A stretch of DNA of 64,000 bases from Arachnopeziza araneosa (lineage: Eukaryota; Ascomycota; Leotiomycetes; Helotiales; Arachnopezizaceae), in NCBI GenBank assembly GCA_003988855.1, contig QYAI01000063.1, positions 1 to 64,000 on the forward strand, in the 5' to 3' direction. Positions 10,996 to 22,739 of the stretch are shown here, one piece after another. The notes beneath the pieces are model-generated. The model had not been told where the DNA came from. It ran no database searches and saw nothing but the letters and a program-made list of their open reading frames with translations. Numbering within the stretch: position 1 is the stretch's first letter; each line of letters opens with the position of its first letter. The translations under genes were made by a program, and so were the position numbers.

Positions 10996-11605
10996 CTATC
11001 CTTCTCCTGCTGTTGTAACCACACCGGAAGTTCTAGATGACAGTGTTCCAGGCTTGCCGTCGTATGCCGCCTTAACTCTGTCCCACCCAGGATCATCGTC
11101 TCTTTCCAGCAGAGTGGTTTGAGACAGCCGAAGTAGAACGGGGTGAATTGGATACCCGGAGTTGGCTTCCCCGTCCAGAATTACTGTCCCAGCTTGATAT
11201 CCTTCCAAATCTAAAACCAAAAGTTTCCGATCATCCTGAGGGTGTTTCCTGGAAACACACACTTCGAATGCATTCGTCACAGATGCGTAAAGAAAAGCGA
11301 GCCAGTATCTCTGTTGATAGGGATTGGGTTACGGATGAAAGGATCCATTGGATGACAAAACCAATGATGATGATCGCTGCCTTTTCGTGTATAGTAGAAA
11401 CGATTACCTGGTATGACCTGGCGAGTCCAGAGCTCTCTGTCCTAATTAGCAGGGGTTGGGGAACTAAAACTGTCTGCAGGAAGCTGTTCTAACTTATTTA
11501 AGGGATCTAGCCAGCCAACTTTCGAAATCGCCCTCTCTGCCAAGTTTTTAACCTCCGGAAACTCTACAGGGCCAATCCAGCCTGTCCAAGACCAAGTAGG
11601 GAACG
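10996..11605 (-). pseudogene. Relic of the C-terminal part of a HET-domain protein
   Basis: Read on the minus strand from about 11605, the sequence encodes FPTWSWTGWIGPVEFPEV, the phrase found just after the HET domain in many fungal heterokaryon-incompatibility-type proteins (usually PSWSWAGW.GPV). The frame continues for about 45 codons, meets a TAG at about 11444-11442 (AAT-TAG-GAC), goes on through HHHWFCHPMDPFIRNP and then jumps frame near 11285-11310 to ASVTNAFEVCVSRK..LLVLDLEGYQAGTVILDG, ending at 10996. The HET domain proper was not found upstream (11606-11900), so only the tail survives. The stop is again a possible CAG-to-TAG change. Identification rests mainly on the WSWTGW phrase and the general layout, hence the moderate confidence. 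Confidence 0.45.
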
Positions 11606-12137
11606 TATAAATGGCCGGTGGGATTTAATTATCATTCCGAAGACTCCACTGGTGTTAGATCTAGATTAGAGTCTACTGGAACCTCAACTTCCTGAGCCTC
11701 GGTGTCATGATTGGCAGGCTTCTGATTTTACATTAAACTGTTCAAGAGCCAAAGAAACTGGTAAGAATGGACTAATCTTTGGGTCGATGTGGGGAGGAGG
11801 TAACTGTCATAGACCTCGCTCTCTCGACTTGTCTCTTAAGTCGCATGTTGCTTTAGCTGAGGTCCTGTAAGTTTTTCCTAACCGGAAACTGAGATGCTAA
11901 GTGAACACTGCCTAGATTATAAGAAGGAAAAAGAGAATAAAAGGAAGAAATAGAACATCCGGCGTGTTACTCTCATCTTTTGTTGTTGTATCATCTCTTG
12001 TTTCTTTTCGAAGCAAGCTTGACGTATCAGAGGCATCGCACCCGAGCAAATCATTATCATGTCCATCTCTTCCATGATCCCATCTCCCATCTCCACCTTC
12101 GCTTCTCTTATAGTTTGAACCGGTATCCCGTGCGATC
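11606..12137. other. No gene seen
   Basis: Sequence between the HET relic and the cyclotransferase-like gene. Open frames here are short and interrupted. The right part is the 3' flank of the gene ending at 12138. Confidence 0.4.
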
Positions 12138-12698
12138 CTAGGACTCTTCATCATAATTCTCACGACTCCTAACATTCCCGGGATGAAACGGATCATCCAC
12201 CTCTCCATCTCCCCCATCCCCTTCCTTAACCCATTTCCTCAACACCTTATCCACATAATCCTGTGGCATACCGAGCTTAACCGCATCCTTGATCCCTCTA
12301 TTCATTCTTGTAATATACTCCTCTTTTATTTTGCCTTGGCCAGTACGTACCTCATCCACATAAATGAGAACGCTAACAATCTCTTTCTTCCCTGCATCGC
12401 CAACAATCTCAACATCCAGCCACCTCTTGACATAAGAGTACGGTACCCCCTCTGCGAGATCAAGTTCCTCTTCATCGTGCGGCTCGAGCCAGTATAACAT
12501 GCCATAGACCACATCCTTACTTCCTTCGGAACGCAGAACATTTGCGTAACCCCTCGGGCCAATCAGCCATTTCCAGCCTCTTAAAACGGATAGTGCATAA
12601 TAGCTGGATGTGGGACAGCGATTTTTCATTTGAGCTAGGCTGAGATTGCTGCCGTAGGCAAAGTAGAGAGTGCGTTTTTGTGGGGTGGGGGTTGTCAT
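12138..12698 (-). CDS. Gamma-glutamylcyclotransferase-like protein
   Basis: A single-exon gene of 186 residues. The family releases 5-oxoproline from gamma-glutamyl compounds in the cytosol. The start LYFAYGSNLSLAQMKNRCP is the diagnostic YGSNL substrate-binding loop of the GGCT/AIG2 fold; the hydrophobic core continues with VVYGMLYWL, and DLAEGVPYSYVKRW carries the glutamate that acts as general acid/base together with the tyrosine that follows. The C-terminal 40 residues are acidic and glycine-rich and probably disordered. The length is normal for the fungal family. The exact substrate (gamma-glutamyl amino acid, gamma-glutamylamine or glutathione) cannot be decided from sequence. Confidence 0.85.
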   Translation of the reverse strand: MTTPTPQKRTLYFAYGSNLSLAQMKNRCPTSSYYALSVLRGWKWLIGPRGYANVLRSEGSKDVVYGMLYWLEPHDEEELDLAEGVPYSYVKRWLDVEIVGDAGKKEIVSVLIYVDEVRTGQGKIKEEYITRMNRGIKDAVKLGMPQDYVDKVLRKWVKEGDGGDGEVDDPFHPGNVRSRENYDEES

Positions 12699-13579
12699 TT
12701 TATGTTTCTTTTCTTGTGGCGGTGAGTTGACGAATGGTGATTATCTGTGAGGCCAGGTCAAGTGTGTTGTAGTGATGCTTGTATCTCATCCAACTTTGTG
12801 TATTGACGGGATGACTCCAGCTGACTTTCAACGAGAAGTTTCAAGTTTCGCGAACTCCTTGATGGAAAGTGGAGAAACGAAGGAGGTCGATCTATGGATG
12901 ACAAGAGGATGAGGCTCCAAAAATTATGAGTCTTTGTCAGTACCTTAAGAGAGAACTGTGAGACCTAAAGCCTAAAGTTTAATAGACCTTTCTGTGTAAG
13001 TGAAGGAAGATGGAGCGAAGTCAAAGACGGCTGGCTTAGTAAAATTTCTAGCCAATCACAGCCTGGCGTCCTTGACTGATTCTGGTTCTCTCCTTTGTTA
13101 TCTGTTCTTCAAGACTATATGAGAACACTGTTGTTCATATTTGACACATTCGGCCATTCCGATGCTTGGTCTCTAGCCTCTCTAGTTATCTTGTTTTGTT
13201 TAAATGATTTATAACATTATATTTCTCTTTGGATATTGTAGCACATGAAAGAGTTCAGGTAGATCACTTAGAAGAGAATGGCAATACTTCAAGGAGTAGA
13301 AGGTATGTATTTTCATCTATTTGTCCAACCCTCCTGATCTTGTTCATATCTCCATATCATTCTTTTAAGAAAGGTATGACTTAACCAAATTAAAACCACA
13401 CCTATTTCTATATCTACTCCACCATAAATGGGAATCATAATCATAACCGTCCAGTGTCATTCACATGATAAAAGAGATGCCATCCTAACCTCTACCTTCC
13501 ATGCTTCCAATCTTTAACCATGCTATGCGACCACCAGCGCTTGCAATGCAATATAAAATGAGGAAATAAACTTCTCAAC
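12699..13579. other. Intergenic region
   Basis: About 880 bp that should contain the upstream region of the cyclotransferase-like gene and the 3' flank of the MAPKKK gene. No open frame, tRNA or repeat was recognised. Confidence 0.5.
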
Positions 13580-16474
13580 CTAAGTCATCGGGTTCAAGAA
13601 GGGTGAATATAGCAACTCCTCAGCACTTGGGCGTTTGGTATGCTCAACCTCAAACGCGCTCTTCAAAAAGACCTTGGCTTCTGGACTTGCATCTTCTGGA
13701 ATCGTTGGGCTGATCTTCGCTCCACCAATCTTGAAGATGGCTTGCAGTTGCGAACAATCCGGGAATGGGTGGGTACCAGTCATCATCTCGACAACCAAAC
13801 ATCCCAAAGACCAGATATCAGCCTTGCGTGTATATGATGTCTGTTTAACGACTTCAGGAGCCATCCAGAATACAGAGCCTTGCAATGAGGGACGATTCTT
13901 GTTGTTCCCGGCACCATTGAGGAGGTTGGATGCCTCGATTTTCTTAGAGATACCAAAATCGGAAATCTTGATGCCACCTTTATTATCGACGAGGATGTTG
14001 GCACCTTTGATATCTCGATGAATGATCTCTCTCCCATGTAGGTAATCAAGTCCAGTAACGATTTGACGAACGAAGTTGCGGATAAGTGGCTCTCTCAGAG
14101 CACCATACGAATTGAGCATAGTCTGGACTGAGCCACCAGGAACATATTCCAAGAAAATATTCAGATGATCAACTGTTGAGCTTGCGCCAAGGTACTGCAC
14201 GATGTTTGGATGTTGTAGATCCCGTAAAAGGCTAATCTCACGTTTCAAGGCGTCGATCATGCTCTTCTTTCTGGCATCATTGGCGCTATTTGCTCCCGGG
14301 GAAGGTGTTTCGACTTGCTTGACTGCAAGGAGCTCACCGGTGACGGCGTGAAGTGCAAGGTAGACGCTGCCGAATGAACCTTGACCGATCAAAGCGCCCT
14401 TCATCCATTTACTGTCATCCCAAGAATCACCAGCCAAGAAGCTCTGAAGCTCTTCGTCCTCTTCTTCTCCGTCCTCGTGCAACGCTTGACTAATATCACT
14501 TACGGAAGAAGCTTCTGTAGTTCCATCTTCGAAGTAACTTTGAACCGTATTTCCATCCGGATCGGTAATGTTGACATTTGTTGTGTCTGATCCACTATCA
14601 AATGAAACGTAGGACTTTCTATTTGGTTCGACCGGAGACTCTTCTTGGACCCGTTCAAGCATTGACGAAGCGACCGAATCCCTGTAACGGGAGCTGTTTC
14701 CTCTGGATAGATCTAGTGGTCTGACCTTTGCAAGTTGACTGCTCCCACTCAACCAGGTATCCGCAATAGTTGGCATTGGAGGAGCATTCTCAACGCTCGA
14801 TGCGAAGCTGAGATTGCTAGCCACACTTAGACGGCTATTGACTCTGCTGAGACGTGTTGATCTTCTCAATGAAAGACGTGCTGTGCGATCAATTTCTTCT
14901 CGAGGATGATCCGGGAAATAGGTTGTTAGATCCGAGGTAATCAACTCACTCGGAGGTCTCTGTCCAAAGAACTGTCGAAGGACTTCCTTCTTCGCTGGTC
15001 TCTGTCGCGCAGTCGATCCCCGCTCATGTTCATTTGATTGAGGGCGCTCGAGGTCTTTGGTGGTGTTGTAAATATTTCGTTCCCGCTCATTGGTGGGCAT
15101 ATTTGAGCTAGTAGAAATGCCAGATGCAGGGGATAGTGGATGTTGCAATCCATCGTTCCAGTTCTCACCCAACACCTTCGTGAGCTTAATTTGACTCCTC
15201 TTGTCAACATTCTCAAGCGCTCTGCTGTGGTTAACAGCTGCTTCCTCCATGGCAATTTCTGCTGCCCGTAGGCACTCTGCGTCACTGGGTTCACCGCTGT
15301 GGATCTTTCGTAATATTAATCGATTTCTCTCCGATCTCTTCTGGTCCTTGAGGATTCGCCACAAGTCATTCTCAGGTAGGCGACGACATCTTCTCGGGTC
15401 AGGGTCAAGTCCATCTAATACGTAGAAACAATAACTCCTGTCGTGATCCTCCCGATATCCAAACTTTCGTAAGGTCAACCTCATCATGTCATCACACGAC
15501 TTGCAGTCCGTGACTCGGAATACTTTGCTACCGTTTCCATTGATGACTCTTACGATGTCCTGTTCTTGTGGCAATTGGGTCATCATCGAGCCGTCGAAAC
15601 TGCCATTTCCTCGCGAGTGGCTGACATGGTTGTGGACGAGACGAGCAGTCTGAGGTTGCGAGCCGTCGGAAGGCGTCCCTGGTCTTCGACCACTAATTGT
15701 TGCTGCACTCGATGGGTTGCTCTGGCCATGAGAGTATGATTGCGAACCGTCTCGTCTTGCAGCCTCGGCTGGGCTCAAGACATTATACCTCTGCTGTCTT
15801 GCAGCCCGACCATCGGAGTTGGCAAGGGGAGAGCTGGGCCTTGACGGTGGCTTGCTGACATTCTCTGGGATAGCGGTGGCAGGGTTATAACCGTCAAATT
15901 GTCTCGAGTATCTTTTATTGGAAGAAGGCCCAGGCATCGACCGGCCGCCAGAGTTCAGAGGTCTTGGGGAGCCTGAGGACGAAGGGGTATACGCGTCGAG
16001 ACCTGCAAATGAATCCTAGATAGATGAGAAAATTGTAACAGCAGCAGATATTGCATCACTCACTCTATTCCTCTTTTTCTGATTCGCGTACGCTTTGGTC
16101 CTCAGTTTCTTGATGTTTAGGAACAGTCGTACGCGATCTCCGATCTTGTCAATTCCCATTTCCTGTAGGACCGCTTTGTCCATCTCTAACAAATTCTCGC
16201 CATTGATATTGTTCTTCCGGAAGAGCTTCTCGTATTCACCACAGTTGACCGTCATTAACCAGTCACAAACTCTTTCTTCGTCCCAGTTCTTGGCGGATTC
16301 GGGACCATCGAGGTCCGAGAATTCCGAGTTGGTCGGACTTGTGAAGGGTTGCTGCTGATTTGAAGACATTGTTGCCAGTGCTCTTCGTGTCGTTTGAACG
16401 GATTGTTGCGAGATATTCGAAGACGACGAAACCAAAGGCGCCGCGAAAGGCGATTTCGAAGCTAGCATTGCCAT
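13580..16474 (-). CDS. STE11: Ste11-type MAP kinase kinase kinase
   Basis: Two exons, 16474-16064 and 16015-13580, split by a 48-nt intron (GTGAGT..CTAG) and coding 948 residues. Layout: a SAM domain at roughly 60-130 (WDEERVCDWLMTVNCGEYEKL..IGDRVRLFLNIKKL), a Ras-association-like region near 280-370 (RVINGNGSKVFRVTDCKSCDDMMRLTLRKFGY), a long serine-rich regulatory linker, and a C-terminal kinase with GQGSFGSVYLA, the lysine of LLAVKQV, HRDIKGANIL, DFGIS and MAPEV, closing ..YSPFLNPMT. This is the MAPKKK of the fungal pheromone/filamentation-virulence cascade, upstream of Ste7- and Fus3/Kss1-like kinases, recruited by Ste50 through the SAM domain. The start chosen is the ATG at 16474; the frame is open six more codons without an ATG. 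A tiny upstream ORF lies 12 nt before it. Confidence 0.95.
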
Positions 16475-16486
16475 GGCGCCCAAGAC

Positions 16487-16498
16487 TTAGTTACGCAT
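16487..16498 (-). promoter_or_regulatory. Three-codon upstream ORF before the MAPKKK start
   Basis: On the minus strand ATG-CGT-AAC-TAA occupies 16498-16487, and the MAPKKK ATG follows after 12 nt. If the transcript starts upstream, as the long leader region suggests, this minimal uORF would be read first and could lower or condition translation of the kinase. Its role is inference. Confidence 0.4.
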
Positions 16499-18989
16499 GG
16501 AGCTTGTGCTGGCCGAGGGTTGAAATATGATGGGGATGGGGTGGGGAAGAATATCAAACTGAGCAACTGCTGGATTAGGAGGCTCTGTGAGATTATAAGG
16601 GTAGACCAGGCGATGTATCAGATGGAGATAAGCTAGGATGGATGTTGCCGCTGATGATTTCTTTAGAACGGCGGCGGCGGCGGAGAACAACAAGTGGTTC
16701 GTGGTTTCGTATGATGGTGGATGAGGTGAGAAGCAAAGGGACGTGGTGTTTCGAGAAGCGTGCAGTGGGCAGATGGTTGAGCTAGGTAGGTAGGCGTGGA
16801 TTAAAGTGGTACAGGTACAGACCCCGTCGACAGCTTCCGGAGCATGCAGACAGTAAAGGCAGGAAAACAACACACGGAATCCTTGGACTGCTTCTTTGGT
16901 CGCAGTCCCCAGTCCCGTCGCGAGGATGGAAATATCAACAAAGGATGAAAGAGGACGAAAGCGAGAGGTGTTGTAGGATGTCGAAGCTGAAGATGGGAGG
17001 AGGGTAAGGGCCGGGCGAGATATTTTCTCGGGTTTGGGTCGGCTGTGGCTCTCGTAGCCAGTCAAGAGGCCGATGAGGGAGATCTTTTGCCTCCTTGGAC
17101 GGCGGTCTGCATGCAAGTCATGCGAATGATTGGTGATGGCGGACGAGGGAAGAGTTGCGCTTGAAGGTGAAACTCGAAGGTGGTGCAGACCCCTGCTGGC
17201 CTGATGCGCACGCTCCGCCAGACGATACGACGAGAGCCAAGAATCAACCACTGAGCAAACCAGCTGGGAGAAACAATATTGACAAATCGACACGTCCTCC
17301 TCCGCTGGACCGTACACGCCAGAACCAAGTCCGCCGTCTGTTTACTGTATCTGAGAAGAGAGTGCTATGGTTGAACTGACGGTCGCGAAGCTCCTCCTCC
17401 TCCTCCTGCTCCTCCTCCTCCTCTCAAAGAGGCTGATGTCCACAGCAGCTCTGCGCGATTCGCATGGAGGCCGCTGTTCTCTCGACCTCGCCGCCGCTGT
17501 CTGATCCCTTGGCACCAGCCAATGCCAGCACGCTGTTTCAACCCCAGGCCAATAGTCGTCAGCCTCTGCCAGCACCCTGGAGCAGGCTGCTCAACTCGAA
17601 ACATCAGCGCCAATCGCAGCACCCGATCCACCCTACCAATCATGACGCCCCTGCGAGAGCCTGCTTAAACGTGTAACAGAATTGTTTTGAAGCTGCCATC
17701 CGCCGACCAAAAGGGAAACATGGGGGGATCATCTGTCCCGATCACCGCGTCTACAGCCTTTCTGCGCTCATTATCCGCATTTTGTTGATATCCTGAAGAT
17801 CATCATCCATCCATTTGGGACGATCGAGAAAGATGGGATCCGTGGCCATGGATCCTTCGACGTAATCAACCATCACCATGCGTGCAATCGAAGGCCTGAT
17901 TTCGTCCGATTATGCCATGATGCGTGAATCATGACCTGGATTGGCCCAACTCATCTCCGCCTTTCACTTTGGTGAGCCTCTCAGGAACACAAAAGGCAGA
18001 TTCCCTAAATCCCGATGTCTGAAGTTAATGTCTCGCATGTCAAATCGGAGTCGGCCAGCAACACGGGGTGAAAGCTGCTAAATTTGTTCCTCAGAGCACC
18101 ATGTTGATTCTGATAAGGGGGTCGGGGAGCCTTGATAATCTCAGTCATCGTGACAGCCTACCGCATTCTGCGCTGATGACTGGCATAAACATCCAGGGAG
18201 TGAAGAGCCTATCGCGAGCGTGGATAATATCTTGTCCCAAAGCAGAACTTCTATGCTTCAATCGCTCGGGCAGTATCCAAAAAAACCTCAAACATCAACT
18301 TTAGTCCCTTTTCGTACTCTGGTACCAAACACTACCACGCAATCAGATCAAACCGCATGTTCATGAGGTTATTCTTCGAGCACAGATGCAAGAATGGCTA
18401 TATGGTGAAACGAAACGCCTCACTATATGCGAATCTCCCGACTTCTCAAATTCTTGGCATGGGCCCTGATTGAGCGTTATCTCAAAGTCTGTCCCTCTGT
18501 GAAATGACGGGGAAGCCTCTTGGTGATCTCATCATGGGAAACATGCCAATCAGGCAGAATGCTTGATATGACGCGCTATTGATAGACATCTGAGACCCCC
18601 TATCAGGTGAAATCTTCTTCCATAGCTAAACAATTCTCTTGGCATATTAGATGGCGTTTTGCATAGGGAGCTGCTTCCCATTGGTAATTATTCATCTGTT
18701 GTGTTCCTTCTGCATGAGATAAATCGTACCCGAGATTGAATGACTATCGCATGTGACTTGGAAACAGTTTCGGGAAAGGACAGGTCCTAAAATAGATATC
18801 TTCTCGCCAGATAGATTTCCTGGTATGGTATTGAGGCTGTTCACCCCTATTCTACCAACCGATCATGTGAATTTAGTCATCCGGAAGAAGAGATTCTCCT
18901 TTGACCGAGGAAGCTTTGACAGCCTTGGACATCACCGCAGCCTTGAGCTCCACCAAGATCATGAGGTAGCTTCGCTCCTTTGAGGACGG
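16499..18989. other. Long divergent intergenic region between MAPKKK and Vps18 genes
   Basis: Roughly 2.5 kb with no supported gene. It should hold two promoters and a long leader of the MAPKKK transcript. A 276-codon minus-strand open frame at 16487-17317 lacks an ATG until its last codons and has shadow-like composition. A trinucleotide repeat lies at 17391-17424. Confidence 0.5.
17391..17424. repeat. CTC trinucleotide microsatellite
   Basis: A run of CTC units interrupted once by a CTG unit in the divergent MAPKKK/Vps18 upstream region. On the MAPKKK (minus) strand it is a polypurine GAG tract, as often seen in fungal promoters and leaders. Confidence 0.8.
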
Positions 18990-21900
18990 ATGGCTCTTGA
19001 CTCAAACGGCTATGTAGCCGCTAGAAACCTAGAGGATCTCAATGAGAATACGCTGCCAATATTCAACGTCGAGCGAGTCCAGCTCCAGTTCTCGATAGCT
19101 TCGGATTTCGTAGCGGCTCAAGTCGCGAACAATGTCTTGGTCCTGGCGCTTTCCAATGGCAGGATTCTGAGGATAGATCTTGATAATCCTGCAGATATTG
19201 ATGGTATGCCTTGAGAATGGATTGGGAGCTTCATCCACTGATCTGCCTCCAGATATTGACCTGCCCAAGAAGACTTCGGAAGTAGGAATCATACGGCGCA
19301 TGTTTCTCGACCCGACAGCATCTCACTTGATCATTTGTACAGCCCTTGGAGAGAACTACTACCTCCACACACAGTCACGATCGCCCAGACCTCTTTCTCG
19401 GCTACGTGGGGTTTCAATAGAGGCAATAGCATGGAATCCCGCACTACCAACAACTTCCACAAGGGAGATTCTCATAGGAGCGTCAGATGGTAATATATAC
19501 GAAGCATACATCGAGACGTCTACCGAATTCTACAGAAAAGAAGATAAATACTTGAAGACGCTACAAAAGATACCCGACAGTCCTGTCACTGGTTTATGGG
19601 TTGATACTGTGGATGATGTTCGACATTCTGATATTCGCCGAATATTGATTGCTACCGAGAATAAACTTATTCATCTTGTGGGGAAGATTGGACGAGTTGC
19701 ACATGAGGGAGGGGCATCAATTTACACCAGGATCTTTGAGAGTGAACAGCCTACTGTGCATGAGATTTCTAAAGTTTCTACAATAGCATCTTCAATGCTT
19801 GTAGTATCCCCAGACGCTCCAGACTCTTCATCGCCAGAAAGCCTCACGCCAGATCGTATATTCGCCTGGCTGTGTTCGCAAGGTGTATTCCATGGACGGT
19901 TGATCACGTCTCCGGCATCACCTGAACTAGGCAACAAGGTATACTCGGATGCGAAATTACTGCCCAAGTCACAATTGCCAAATGCTGAATCAAGTGGCAG
20001 TAGGAAGAAAGCAGTGCCAGATTCAATTGACTCAATTGCATTAACACAATGGCATATTGTTCATCTGGTGGGTGGACGGGTTGTTGTCGTGAATCGTCTA
20101 GATGACAGGGTAATTTATGATCAAGTTGTTCTAGATCCGGGACAGAAAGCACTAGGGCTCTTTGCAGATCAACAAAAGAACACCTTCTGGTTATTCACAT
20201 CTCAAGAAATTTATGAGATTGTAGTCACAGATGAGGATAGAGATGTTTGGAAGGTCATGTTGAAAACAGAACACTTCGACGCCGCATTGAGATATGCTCG
20301 AGGCCCAGTACAAAAAGATGCTGTGGCGACGGCATCGGGTGATTACCTCATCAGCAAAGGCTCTTATCTCGAAGCAGCAGGAGTTTATGGGAAGAGTAGC
20401 AAGCCATTCGAGCAAGTTGCTTTAACGTTCGTTGATAATGATCAGCCGGATGCATTGCGGAAGTATCTGCTAACCAAGATTACAACGTACAAGAAAGCAT
20501 CCATCATGCAACGAATCATGATAGCGAGTTGGCTAGTTGAGGTTTTTATGTCGAAACTGAATTCTTTAGATGACACAATTGTCACAAAAGCTGAGCTTTC
20601 GGAAACCCTGAATCCGGCTCAAACCAAGGATCAACTTGATACCATACGGACGGAGTTTCAAGATTTCGTGAAGAAATACAAAGGAGATTTAGATCGAAGA
20701 ACGACATACGATATCATTAGCAGTCACGGCAGAGAGGAAGAATTACTATTCTTCGCTAACACCGTGAATGATTATAACTACGTCCTGAACTACTGGATTC
20801 AAAGAGAAAGATGGAAAGAGGTTTTGGATGTTCTGAAGAGACAGACAGATCCTGATGTCTTCTACCGCTTCAGTACAGGCCTCATCGCCCACGTAGCTCC
20901 TGAACTGGTCGAGATTCTCATGCGTCATAATGATCTTAATCCACGGAATTTGATCCCTGCCCTGCTCTCCTACTCTGACAATTTTACTGGCCCCGTCTCC
21001 CAAAATCAAGCAATTCGCTATCTGCTCAATTGCATCAATAACCTCGCGTCCACCGATGCCGCAGTTCACAACACTCTGATTTCCATTTATGCCTCTCAAC
21101 CCTCTAAGGATGAATCGGCACTCCTCTCCTACCTCGAGTCACAAGGCGATGAACCCTCATATGATGCTGACTTCGCTCTCCGACTCTGCATCCAACACTC
21201 TCGTGTCCAATCCTGTGTGCATATCTATTCGACTATGGGTCAATATCTGCAAGCCGTCGAGCTTGCACTCTCTCACAACGCCATTGATCTTGCCTCCATC
21301 ATCGCCGACCGTCCCATTTCCAATCCACCCCTTCGCAAAAAACTTTGGCTTGCTGTTGCTAAGAAAGTAATTTCTCAATCCAACGGCATCAAAACAGCCA
21401 TTGAATTCCTCAAACGCTGCGACCTGCTCAAAATCGAAGATCTCATTCCCTTCTTTCCAGATTTTGTCGTCATTGATGATTTCAAAGAGGAGATCTGCTC
21501 CGCCCTAGAAGACTACTCAAGGCACATCGATGCGTTGAAGAGAGAAATGGACGAGAGCACACAAACTGCAACAAATATCAAAATCGATATTGCAGCCTTG
21601 GATCACCGTTACGCCATCGTAGAGCCGGGAGAGAAATGCTACATCTGCAACCTGCCTTTGCTAAGTCGACAGTTTTTTGTCTTTCCCTGTCAGCATGCTT
21701 TCCATAGTGATTGCCTAGGAAGGAAGGTTATGGAGGGTGGAGGAGTTGGTAAAGCGAAGCGGATCAGAGAATTACAGGGACAGATTGGGAAAGGTGTTTT
21801 GAAAGGGACAAGGAGGGAGAGGGCTGTGGCGGAGTTGGATGGCTTGGTTGCGGGGAGTTGGTAAGTTTCCATGTCCCAATTCTTCCTTTCTCTTCGTCTT

Positions 21901-22019
21901 CTTCCCTCTGCACTAGTGAGCTAACGTAAATCAGCATTCTCTGCAGCGATTTTGCCATCAAAAAGATTGATGAGCCGTTTGTGCTTGAGAATGATGATCG
22001 AAATGAGTGGGCATTATGA
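18990..22019 (+). CDS. VPS18: Vacuolar protein sorting protein Vps18 (Pep3), HOPS/CORVET subunit
   Basis: Three exons, 18990-19203, 19253-21860 and 21935-22019, give 968 residues. Vps18 is a core subunit of the CORVET and HOPS tethering complexes that drive endosome and vacuole fusion. The N-terminal half is the beta-propeller (PIFNVERVQLQF..ILRIDLDNP..DIDLPKK..IRRMFLDPTASHLI), the middle is the alpha-solenoid with the clathrin-repeat region (NDYNYVLNYWIQRERWKEVLDVL, IEFLKRCDLLKIEDLIPFFPDF), and the C-terminus is a RING-H2 (CYICN..FFVFPCQHAFHSDC...CILCSDF), whose last Cys pair is encoded in the short third exon ending ..EWAL. The first intron is only 49 nt (GTATGC..CCAG). Length and architecture are normal. 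Confidence 0.95.
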
Positions 22020-22739
22020 GATTGTACATAATCTACCTTAGTATCAATCTACCAAACTATCTACATGAAATCATCGAATAGCGTGCCTTTTGTAATCGAC
22101 AGTCGACTAGACTACAAGACATTGTAGCCTCAAGTATCCACTCTGAGGTGTGTATATTATCACAACACCTCTCGTCGGCCTATCGAACTATTAACCCATC
22201 TTGAGCCTGTGTAACATCATAGAAGCACAACCTTCATACCTCATTAGAACGAGTACACGGCTCAAAACCAGCACGAAAACGCGACAAGGTGTCGACGCAA
22301 GAAGTCCATCCCGTCTCCGTAACAACGAAGCCGAGAATTGCAAAGACGCAACCTCCCTCACCTCCCTCACCTCACCTGCAAAATCCACCCCACACATCCC
22401 AGACCCCCAATCGCACCACCACATGAAAGATTCCCCGCCCTCGTCCACAAACTCAGCAGAGGAAGATGTTTGGGATACCCAGCGGCCGAGATGTGGCGTG
22501 TTTTGTTTTGTTCTGATAAAGATCTGTGGTGAGATAGGTTTTCAAGTATCTCAGCTGTACGTGAAATCTTAAGATGTCACATATAGGAATCGATCTGCTC
22601 TCCTGTTGGCTGGATCGATTCGCTTAGCCCCTGACTATAGCTTACAGCGAACTCCCAGCACACGCGATTTAATTTAGTCAGCGGGATGAGGATGAGTTAT
22701 CATTTCTTCCAGCGCTGATTCGCTATCGGAATCTGGTAT
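22020..22739. other. Intergenic region between convergent genes
   Basis: About 720 bp holding the 3' flanks of the Vps18 and flavin monooxygenase genes. An open frame at 22201-22572 is low-complexity (S, T and P) and matches no family I recognise. Confidence 0.45.

Noticed and set aside
16487..17317. 276-codon minus-strand open frame directly upstream of the MAPKKK gene
   Set aside because: It has no ATG until its final codons, no family resemblance and low-complexity composition; it is most likely leader/promoter sequence that happens to be open.
17464..17676. 70-codon plus-strand frame in the MAPKKK/Vps18 gap
   Set aside because: Short, proline/serine-rich, no conserved motif and no splice context.
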